64,000 bases of DNA from Rhizophagus irregularis (lineage: Eukaryota > Glomeromycota > Glomeromycetes > Glomerales > Glomeraceae), in the NCBI RefSeq assembly GCF_026210795.1, contig NC_089431.1, positions 1,550,001-1,614,000 on the forward strand. Reading direction: 5' to 3'. Positions 21,984 to 32,334 of the stretch are shown here, piece after piece. The translations under genes and the position numbers were made by a program. The notes under the pieces were generated by a model. It did not search any database. It saw only the letters and a list, made by a program, of their open reading frames with translations, and was not told the DNA's origin. Position 1 is the first letter of the stretch. Every line of letters starts with the position of its first letter.

Positions 21984-22448
21984 ATGTTTTTAATTTATTT
22001 GTTTTTAGATCAAATACATTTTTTTTATTTCTGTAACTTACACAGAAGATTAAATAAAATTTTGAAATATCTGCAAAAAATGATACTTTGTTTTAATTGT
22101 TTGAATTGTTTGAGGACGATTTATTCCAAAATATATTACAAAACTTTTAAAACTTTTGAAAAATGCTTGTCCAATAAAAGATTGCAACACTCTCATGACT
22201 TTTGTATATCTTGTTATGACAAATTATCAATTGATAAAGATAATCTTGAAAAAAACACATTATTGAAAAAAATCGTGAACTTTATATGGAATTCGATTTC
22301 GGATTTGAATTTCATAACGCCAGAAAGATTTTTTTATAATCTGAAAATTACAATTAATATTGGCAAACTTGACCTAGAAATGAAGCCAGATTTAGAAAAT
22401 GAATACTTGAAATTAGAAAATCATAAAAATTTTTTTAAAATTAAATGA
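21984..22448 (+). CDS. Cys-rich hypothetical protein
   Basis: A 154-codon ORF. A more likely start is the Met at 22080, giving 122 residues that begin MILCFNCLNCLRTIYSK. Cys pairs (CFNC, CLNC, FCISC with nearby His in RLQHSHDFC) suggest a possible metal-binding N-terminus. The rest is acidic/Lys-rich (LDLEMKPDLENEYLKLENHK). No known family is evident and composition follows the AT-rich background, so it may be a relic. Confidence 0.35.
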   Translation: MFLIYLFLDQIHFFYFCNLHRRLNKILKYLQKMILCFNCLNCLRTIYSKIYYKTFKTFEKCLSNKRLQHSHDFCISCYDKLSIDKDNLEKNTLLKKIVNFIWNSISDLNFITPERFFYNLKITINIGKLDLEMKPDLENEYLKLENHKNFFKIK

Positions 22449-24232
22449 TTACGTCAACAAATTCAATACCGTTTACTTATCCGCGTCACAAAAAAAAAAA
22501 ACAAACGCTTAAATAATAATAATTAAATTTATAAATTTGACAAATTAAGATATTAATAATTAAATCAACTAGTTAACTATTAAAAACAATAGTAATACGT
22601 ATTAATATAAATTTTGTCAGTTTTACATGAATTTCGATAATTTTTTAATTTTATCACATGATATAATAACTTTTAATTATAGTATAAAATTTTATTAAAG
22701 TAGAATTCTTGTGTTTAAGTATAAAATTCAATGATAAAATATGTTGTCAGTTATCCACAAATAAAAGTAATCAGATCATATTGATTTCTTTAGAAAACTT
22801 TTTATTTTTATTTTTATTGCTCAAAATGAACCAGCAAAAGAGGAAAAAAATATATACATATGATCATACTATCCTATAACCAAGATGCAACAACACCTCT
22901 AGCAACTAAACTAATTTATGCAAAGTATCTAATATTTCCACTAAGTTCTCGGATCGTAACTCTTTATGGGAATTTCTTTAGAATACTTTGACAACCTTTT
23001 AATTAATCACGTGATCATGATTTGCTGAAATAATATGCGCAGTTAAAAAATAAATAATGCAAGACATAGATCATTTGTGGCAGGTGCTCCTGTTTCAGAT
23101 GAAGCGCCGGATTGCAGGTTAACTGCAGCAGCTGTAGCAAATTTTGCAGCCGATCATTTTTTAAGCTTTTTACACTTTTTATCACATCAATTAGCTTTCA
23201 ATAATCGCAAAAAATTGTTACATGTAAAAATATTTTTTTTATTCTTTTTATAAAGTGGAATAAAGTCAATTTATAGTTTAAATTTTTAAATTTTATTTTA
23301 TTTTTTTAATTTCGCGGATTCACTATGGAGGCCACTTAGGTGAAAGTTAGAAGTTCTTAAAAAAATGCATAATTTAAATAAAGCCTTCAAAGATTGCTTA
23401 GGTAGAAATGCTGAATTGTTCATGGAGAGAGCAGAAATTTTCAGTAAAATTAAAAATTTATTTTACCATTGAAAAATTCTATGTTGAATCTGTCAAATTA
23501 CATTAAGGTGATCAATAAATAGCAGCCGTGAAATTAATGATATTCATGGATTCCCATGAAATAACTGTTTTATCCCCTGGAGACTAACGTCCCGTGATAA
23601 AAATAGTTTAATATAAAGCTTATAAGAAAGCTTATTGTATTTTTATTATAAAAAATCTATTTTATTTAAAAAGTGTGTCGTGTCTAAACTTACTCTTAAA
23701 ATTTAAAAATCTAAAATAAACTGCATTTCATGTTAATATTTTTCATTATTAAATATCACTATGAAAAATTACGTCGTTAATACACTTTAAATTATATAAT
23801 TATTTCTAAACACATTAAGATTTGTATATACCAAATCATTTTTTTCAATAGTAAAAATTATATTAAAAAAACTTTCGTAGTTACTTTTCGCATATTTTTT
23901 TTCGCAAAAGACAATGATATTGATACAATTATACGACGAATTAACAGTTAATAAAATTTTTTTTTAATATTTATATATACAGTATATATAATATATATAT
24001 ATTAATCTTTATAACTCCTGTCCAAAAACGAGAAACGAAAAAGTAATTTGTTATTTTCATTTTTTTTTTTTGATTATGCTCTTCATGTTCCATAATTTTA
24101 TAAATACAAATAAAGGGTATGCATTTTATATGGATATCTGGCTCTTTATTGATTTGATTTTTTTTAATCAAGAATACTTAAATTAGTCAAATATACATTT
24201 ACTGTATACAAAGTAAATGGTGACAATTTTTC
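22449..24232. other. AT-rich intergenic DNA
   Basis: No supported gene. A GC-richer islet at about 23060-23200 reads VAGAPVSDEAPDCRLTAAAV without a start codon and may be an exon relic. The segment near 23965-24000 is an AT dinucleotide-rich run. Confidence 0.5.
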
Positions 24233-24455
24233 AGGACCCCGAGCTATATATATAGAGGTAAAGGTACAGCCAAAAAAAATTACTATTAGCTCTACGCACT
24301 TTTTCAGGGCCGGAATTACAATAATGCCAGTCAGTGTCTAAAAAAGGAAATAAAATCCGGCCGGAATTATCTATAAAAGGAAAGATCTACATAATTATTT
24401 TTGTCAATTCTACGCAAACCCTTACCATACCTTTTTATGTATAGCTCGGGGTCCT
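24233..24455. mobile_element. MITE-like element, family 1 (copy B)
   Basis: About 223 bp with terminal inverted repeats AGGACCCCGAGCTATA and TATAGCTCGGGGTCCT. It shares the interior TTTTTCAGGGCCGGAATTA and AATGCCAGTC blocks with copy A at 10071. The terminal bases differ between copies (CCAGAAAT versus CCGAGCTA) but in each copy both ends match each other, which suggests homogenisation or distinct subfamilies. Confidence 0.8.
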
Positions 24456-24633
24456 AATTTTCAATGATTAATTTGTCAACGATCATATTGCCGACAACTA
24501 CTTCACCCGTTCACTGATATGTTCATTTCATCAATGATAATTTCAAAGAACTGTAACCCTGACGGAGAAGTGATTGTCATGACACACTGGTGAATTGAAC
24601 CCGTGATATATTATGTATGTGATAAAAATTTTA

Positions 24634-24711
24634 GTGCAACTGGCGCAATTAGGCGCACCTGCAGCAAACACTGTTAAACAATACGGTTATTGTATCATCG
24701 ATGAAGAATAA
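24634..24711 (+). other. Coding-like islet
   Basis: A GC-richer open stretch reads VQLAQLGAPAANTVKQYGYC then IIDEE and a stop. It has no ATG and no clear upstream exon. It ends 99 bases before the start of the channel gene and may be the last exon of a lost gene. Confidence 0.25.
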
Positions 24712-24810
24712 AATACATCTGATTTTTTATTTTCACGTATATCTGATATTTTCTTTTTAAATTTTATACTGTAATTCATTTTCTGACAATAACAATAAGT
24801 TAAAGGCAAA

Positions 24811-27800
24811 ATGGATGAAATTGGTAACCATAATTTCTTTTAATATTTTTATTAATAAACTGTTAAGTTTAAATGCAACAATAGAAATAGATACTTAATA
24901 TTTTATTTTAATAATAAAACTTTTATTCTAAAATTAAATATCTGTAGAGAGTAAGTTATTTAATTTTTATTGTATTATTTATGTTGTTTACATATAACTT
25001 AACTAACTTTTTATCTAAAAATATTTGATGATATTACAGTTGGTAAGTTATTTAATATTTATTGTATTATTTATGTTATTTACATGTAACTTAACTAACT
25101 TTTTATCTAAAATTAAATATCTGTAGAGAGTAGGTTATTTAATTTTTATTGTATAATTTATGTTGTTTACATGTAACTTAACTAACTTTTTATCTAAAAT
25201 TAAATATCTGTAGAGAGTAAGTTATTTAATTTCTATTGTATTATTTATGTTGTTTACATGTAACTTAACTAACTTTTTATCATATTTGTAGAGTGTAAGT
25301 TATTTAATTTCTATTGTATTATTTATGTTGTTTACATGTAATTTAACTAACTTTTTATCTAAAAAAATTTGATGATATTACAGTTGGTAAGTTATTTAAT
25401 TTTTATAGTATTGTTTACAGTATGTTGTTTACATGTAACTTAATCAACTTTTTATCTAAATTAAATATCTGTAGAGAGTAGGTTATTTAATTTTTATTGT
25501 ATTATTTACAGTATGTTGTTTACATGTAATTTAACTAACTTTTTATCTAAAATTAAATATCTGTAGAGAGTAAGTTATTTAATTTCTATTGTATTATTTA
25601 TGTTGTTTACATGTAACTTTACTAATTTTTATCTAAAATTAAATATCTGTAGAGCGTAAGTTATTTAATCTCTATTGTATTATTTATGTTGTTTATATGT
25701 AATTTAACTAACTTTTTATCTAAAATTAAATATCTGTAGAGAGTAAGTTATTTAATTTTTATTGTATTATTTATGTTGTTTACATATAACTTAACTAACT
25801 TTTTATCTAAAAATATTTGATGATATTATAGTTGGTAAGTTTATTTAATTTTTATAGTATTATTTACAGTATGTTGTTTACATGTAACTTAACTAACTTT
25901 TTATCTAAAATTAAATATCTGTAGGGCGTAAGTTATTTAATTTCTATTGTATTATTTATGTTGTTTACATATAACTTAACTTAACTTTTTATCTAAAAAT
26001 ATTTGATGATATTACAGTTGGTAAGCTATTTAGTTTTTTTGTATTATTTACAGTATATTGTTTACATGTAATTTAACCAACTTTTTATCTAAAATTAAAT
26101 ATCTGTAGGGCGTAAGTTATTTAATTTCTATTGTATTATTTATGTTGTTTACATGTAATTTAAATATTTGATGATATTATAGCTAGTAAGTTATTTAATT
26201 TTTATTGTATTATTTACAGTATGTTGCTTACATGTAACTTAACTAACTTTTTATCTAAAAATATTTGATGATATTACAGTTAGTAAGTTATTTAATTTTT
26301 ATAGTATTATTTACAGTATGTTGTTTACATGTAATTTAACTAACTTTTTATCTAAAAATATTTGATGATATTACAGTTGGTAAGTTATTTAATTTTTATA
26401 GTATTATTTACAATATGTTGTTTACATGTAACTTAACTAACTTTTTATCTAAAAATATTTGATGATATTACAGCTGGTAAGTTATTTAATTTTTTTTGTA
26501 TTATTTATAGTATGTTGTTTACATGTAATTTAACTAACTTTTTATCTAAAAATATTTGATGATATTACAGCTAGTAAGTTATTTGGTTTTTATTGTATTA
26601 TTTACAGTATGTTGTTTATGTATAACTTAACTAACTTTTTATCTAAAATTAAATATCTGTAGTTTGTAAGTTATTTAATTTCTATTATATTATGTTGTTT
26701 ACATGTAATTTAACTAACTTTTTATCTAAAAATATTTGATGATATTACAGCTAGTAAGTTATTTGATTTTTATTGTATTATTTACAGTATGTTGTTTACA
26801 TGTAACTTAACTAACTTTTTATCTAAAATTAAATATCTGTAGTTTGTAAGTTATTTAATTTTTATTGTATTATTTATGTTGTTAAATATAACTAACTAAC
26901 TTTTTATCAAAAAACATTTGATGGTATTACAGTGGGTAAGTAATTTAATTTCTATTGTATTATTTATATTGTTTACATATAATTTAACTAACTTTTTAAA
27001 TATCTGTAGATCGTAAGTAATTTAATTTCTATTGTATTACAGTATTTATGTTGTTTACATGTAACTTAACTAACTTTTTATCTAAAATTAAATATCTGTA
27101 GATAGTAAGTTATTTAATTTCTATTATATTATTTATGTTGTTTACATGTAATTTAACTAACTTTTTATCTAAAATTAAATATCTGTAGAGTGTAAGTAAT
27201 TTAATTTCTATTGTATTATTTATGTTGTTAAATATAACTAACTTTTTATCTAAAATTAAATATCTGTAGATCGTAAGTAATTTAATTTCTATTGTATTAT
27301 TTATATTGTTTACATATAATTTAACTAACTTTTTATCTAAAATTAAATATCTGTAGATCGTAAGTAATTTAATTTCTATTGTATTATTTATATTGTTTAC
27401 ATATAATTTAACTAACTTTTTATCTAAAATCAAATATCTGTAGAGTGTAAGTTATTTAATTCTTGTTGTACTATTTATGATATTTATATATAATAGTTTA
27501 AACTAATTTTTATAAAAAAATATTTAATGATATTACAGTTAGTAGGTTATTTAATTTCTATTGTATTATTTGTGTTTATTTACATTTAATAGTTTAAATT
27601 TAACTAACTTTTATAAAATAATATTTGATAATATTACAGTTGGTAAGTTATTTAACTTTTAGTATATTATTTATGTTGTTTACTTGCAATAATTTAAATT
27701 TAACTAGATAATTTCTATTGAATATTTGTAATTCTCTAAATTTAATTAAATTACAATTGCTTAATTTTTGCTTTAAAAGATTTAACTGTAATGAAATCTT

Positions 27801-30800
27801 TAGAAGAAAAGAATTCAAAATGGCATATTTCTATTAGTTCAGATGGAAAGTATTTTCTTACAATTAATCATGGTAAATATATATTTATTATATTACTTTT
27901 ATTATAATTCAAATATATTTTTACAAAATAATTTTATTTTTTTCTTATATTATTAAAGAAACTCATGAGTTTAATATTTATGATAAGATTAATAGTGATA
28001 AACCAATCAATTCCTATAATTTTAAAGAGGATTTTAAAAATAATCAAGAATTACAATCTACAGAATATGCTATTCCAAAATGGATGTTAGCTATATCAAA
28101 TTGCATTGATCAAAAATTTGTTTTTGTGGCAATATCTTGTGTAACAAAATTTGATATGTTAACTGAGAAAAGTGAGAAAATTGAAACAGAAAATTTAAAT
28201 AATTTATTAAAAGAAGATAATTTATTAAATAGTGCAGAATCTTTTGCAATTGGAATTGGAGATACAAATAAAGATCAAGAAAAAGAAGGGCAAAAAAATA
28301 ATATAAGTAAAAAATCAGGAATTACTATTATTTATAAAGTAACTTTAAATGATGGTAAAGTTCATAGGAATCCTATACATTATAATACTAGTGGAGTTGT
28401 TACTTTTATCCATAAAGAATCCACTTCTAATAAGATATTGAATTGTTTTATTTTTAATGCTAATGGAATTTATAAATTTACATGTGAAAATAATTCAAAA
28501 GATGATTTAAAGCATTTTAACTATCCAAGAAGATTTATGATTGAATTAAATACTTTATATAAGACAAAACCTTGTACATCACAATTAATAAATTGTGTCT
28601 TTGATCATTATTTTTATACAGTACAATACAAAGAAGGAATTCAAGTTATGCAATTATATGACTTAAAAACTATGCAAATACAACAAAATTTTAATATGCA
28701 TGAAGAATATTCAAATATATATGGCAAACCAATATTAGCTATTTCAAAAAATAGGCAAATGATTGCTTTTTCTTCTGGATATAGAAAATTAACCCTTTAT
28801 CTTATAGAAAATGGTTTAGAAATTGCTAGTAATGATTTTGGAAAAAATGTTAAAATAATTGATTGTCAATTTGAAAATAGTGATTCATTAATGATAATTA
28901 TTAAAAAGTCCCAGAAAGAATATGGAGAAATGCTATTTTGGAATTTATATGATTCTTCTACAAATAGATTTCATTATTACAATAAATTAAAAATTGATGA
29001 TAAGTTTACCTTACATATTGCAAGAATTCCTGATAAATTAGTATTAGTAAGAAATAATGGTTCCATATTATCAGTATATGATCATATACTTAAGAAAGAA
29101 AAGAAGAAGTCAAATAATTTAAATCATTATAAAATGCCAAATGAAATGAATGAATTTAAATATGAAGATCATAAAGATAACCAAAATATTTCAAAAGCTG
29201 AACAGCCTTTTGGACATAATAAAGAACCATGGATAAATGATAACTTTAAAAGAAAATTAGTATATCTTAATAATGATAAATCATTACAGTTATATATTGG
29301 AAAAAGTACCATTCAAGTATGGCGTAAGAAAAAAGAATATTTAACACTTGAATATATTTGGGCTCATAACGTTGAAGAAGAATCTAAAGATAATGCATTG
29401 GAAGAATTAGATTTAAGAGTTTCTAATAATAATGGTTTTTATCTTAAAGTTAAATGGAATGAATTTATTAAGGAAATTCAATGGCCATATGATAATAATG
29501 CTATTCCAACAATACATGCTTGTAATACTCTTGAATATTTACATTATCAACGGAATAAATTAGTTGGTGACAATAATCAGTGTGGTAAGTGTTTTTTTTA
29601 TATATTTTGTTATTTTGTATTTAATTATTTTTATTAAAAAATTCTATTTTTTATAATATAGTATTTGAAGAAATTAAGTATAATATTTCTTTTATTATCT
29701 GGAAATTTATCAAAAATTATCCTGATATTTGGAGATTAATGGATATCCGATATAACCTAATGGCAAAAATTATAATTGGAGGCTCAAATGCTCTTGTTAA
29801 ATATATTTTATTTGGTGATGAAAAAGTAAAACACAAAAATTTGCATATACCAAGAATAACTCGATGGATTGATGAAGAATTTAATGAAATTAGTAAAGAA
29901 TCTAATGATAATAGTGAATCAAATAAATCTAATAGCAATATTATTGATATTTGTAAATTAAGTGATTTAGAAATTGCAATTAATTTGTGTATATCAGGTA
30001 ATTATTATTTCTAAAAATCTTAAAATTTGATATTTGATTAATAAATATTTTTTATAGATCTTGAACGAAATCGTAGAATTTTAATTGTAACTTATTTACT
30101 TGAATATTATGCAAAAAATGCAACTAAACATCTTGGATGGTTAATTACTATTTCAAAAGCATTACCATCTTTATATTCTTATAAATTAGGTTTGTAATTT
30201 CATTTTTACAGTTATTATTAATTATAATCTGTTTTTAATATTTTTAAAAATTTCTTTTATAAATAGAATATTATGTAAAAGAATTATTTTATAAAAAATG
30301 TATGGAAGGTATAGAAATATCTAATATTATTGAATATAGTGATATTATACCTAAAAAAATTCAAGATACTTTAAATGATAACCAAAAGTTTCAAGCATTT
30401 AATCCTATTTCAGAACTTATTTTAAAAAGAAATGAAAAGCGAAAATTCCAAGCATTTAATTCTATCTCAAAATTTATTTTGTTAAAAATATTTAAGATAA
30501 AAAGTATTTCAAGTAATTATTCTCCAACCGTGAAAATGATTCCTTTACATAATTTTACAACTAGCAAAATACCTCAAAAAGAAAAAAAAGGTTGGCTTAA
30601 TAAATATATCTTTACAATTAAACTATTTCAATTATTATTTATTCCACATAGTTATTTGGTTAGCTATTCAAATGATGCAAAAAATCTCTCACAACTTAGT
30701 CCACTTGTTCAAATTATTAGATTAGATAATAGCGATGATATATTTAATAATCCAGTAATGGAAGCTGCAATTAACTATAAATGGCCTTCAGCAAGAAATT

Positions 30801-32334
30801 ATTTTCTCAGACTCTTTTTTATATATATTCTATTTGCAATTTGCTTTGCAGTTATTTGTGGAACTTATACAGCACACCTTGAAGCAACAGGACATCTCTG
30901 CAATTTCCTATTATTTCTTATTATCATTTTTTATTATTTAGGATGCTATTTATTAGTTGTAGAATTGATGCAGATAAGACATCGTGGTTTGAGGCATTAT
31001 CTTGATTTTTTTAACTTTGTAGATTTAACTTCAGCTATTGTAGCTATAGTTGTAATGTCAGTTTATATTGCTCCTTCATTTAGTACTGAAAATACATTTG
31101 CTAATGTTGTAACAACTAAAGAAACAGCTGTTGCAATTTCTTTTACAATGTTATTACTTTGGTTTGAATTTGTATGTACTGTATTTTTATATTTTTTTAC
31201 TAAAACATTTTGATTAAAATAAACTAACTTTTTTATATGTAAATCTTTCGATTCAGATTTTATATCTTCGGTTATTTAAAGGTAATACTATAAAATATAA
31301 AAATAATATAAAATATTAAATTATTAAGTTTAAATATATTAATTTATATTAATTTATTTAGAACCAGCAAAATATATTTATATTATATTAAATATTATTA
31401 AAAGTACATGGGTATTTCTTGTTTTCATGTTTCTTGTAATAGTTGGATTAGCACATACCTTTTTACTATTATTGCAATATCCTGATTTTATAAATCTTTC
31501 TGAGAACTCATCAAATGAAACAATAGATAACCCAGCCAAAGAATTTATTACCTCATTCCTTTCAACATATGGATGGTTAAGTGGTACTTTTTTACAACAA
31601 GATACATGGAACTTTTGGGCAGTTAAACTCATAACTCTTATTGCTAGTATTTTCTTAGTAACTATTTTACAAAATATGTTCATTGCTTTTATGGGGTAAG
31701 TTTCTTTTTTTTCTTTTTAAATTCTGCAATATATCAATTACTTTTATTCCTTTAATAAATTAATGATTTTATTAGGGGTGTGTACTCTGAAGCATATGAA
31801 AAAGGTCGTGCTGCATTATTGAGATTTCGTGCAGAATTAATTTCAGATTATGAAGCATTAGATGATATACATTTTTATACACTACCACCAGAACCAAAAT
31901 ATATTTATTATATAGGTAAATCAGAAAGTTGTGAAGAATGGGAAACAAATGTTAAAAAGCGTCAAACTAACAAAGAAAAATTATATGATGATTATGAAAA
32001 GAAAATGAGTGAAAGAAAATTAACATATAAAGAGAATGATGATGATAATAAAGATCATAATAAAGATGACGATAATAAAGATCATAATAAAGATGATGAT
32101 AATAAAGATGATAAAGATGATGATGATGATGATGATGATGATGGTGATGATGATTATGAAAGTGAAGATGAAGATGAAGATGTTATAGACAAGGTTAAGT
32201 CACTTAGTAATAAAGTTAAAGAAGAATTTAAATTTCTTAAGAAAGAAATAGAAGAGGTTAAATCACTTAAGGAAGATATTAAATCACTTAATAGTAAGAT
32301 TGATCAATTGTTAAATAATAAGAATACAAATTGA
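24811..32334 (+). CDS. Beta-propeller / six-transmembrane ion-channel-like protein
   Basis: Long exons are 24811-24823, 27780-27872, 27959-29584, 29662-29997, 30058-30189, 30267-31171, 31257-31281, 31362-31695 and 31776-32334. All junctions are GT-AG and the frame closes, giving 1340 residues (1371 if the 31 candidate microexons in the first gap are used). The N-terminal 550 or so residues look WD40-like (KWHISISSDGKYFLTI, KPILAISKNRQMIAFSSG). A helical linker follows, then six hydrophobic spans (e.g. YFLRLFFIYILFAICFAVI, FVDLTSAIVAIVVMSVYIA, TWVFLVFMFLVIVGLAHTF, VKLITLIASIFLVTILQNMF). The pore-like STYGWLSGTFLQQDTW precedes the last span. The C-terminus has an Asp run and a coiled coil (VKSLSNKVKEEFKFLKKEIE). 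This is the layout of ion-transport (TRP-like) proteins expanded in Rhizophagus. Ion specificity is unknown; membrane location is predicted. Confidence 0.88.
24931..27659 (+). repeat. Tandem array of intron-like monomers separated by 3-nt units
   Basis: Thirty-one junctions, 74-101 bp apart. Each monomer starts GTAAGTTATTTAATTT (rarely GTAGGT or GTAAGC). Nearly all carry an AACTAACTTTTTATC box and end in AAATATCTGTAG (type A) or GATGATATTACAG (type B). Between each AG and the next GT lie exactly three bases. They start at 24948, 25040, 25127, 25214, 25292, 25384, 25475, 25567, 25653, 25740, 25832, 25925, 26018, 26109, 26183, 26280, 26377, 26474, 26571, 26663, 26751, 26843, 26933, 27010, 27102, 27189, 27270, 27357, 27444, 27539 and 27640. 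Triplet counts: AGA 6, TTG 6, AGT 3, CTA 3, ATC 3, GGC 2, TTA 2, TTT 2, and one each of AGC, CTG, TGG and ATA. The array fills the space between exon 1 and the next long exon of the channel gene. It is either a ladder of real introns or an intron-derived minisatellite. Confidence 0.95.

Noticed and set aside
27110-27433. 107-codon reverse ORF with repeated peptides
   Set aside because: It lies wholly inside the intron-like tandem array on the opposite strand; the repetition is that of the array.
24948-27642. Phase-0 reading of the 31 triplets, giving an Arg-rich then Leu/Phe/Ile-rich membrane-like peptide
   Set aside because: Attractive as a signal anchor, but phase 0 would run into ATT TAA at the start of the exon at 27780. 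Only phase 1 joins both flanking exons in frame. The Leu/Arg pattern follows from the two monomer types.
24931-27659. CRISPR-like array
   Set aside because: Repeats of about 85-95 bp with 3-nt spacers in a eukaryotic, intron-rich context; no cas genes and no spacer-sized variable segments.
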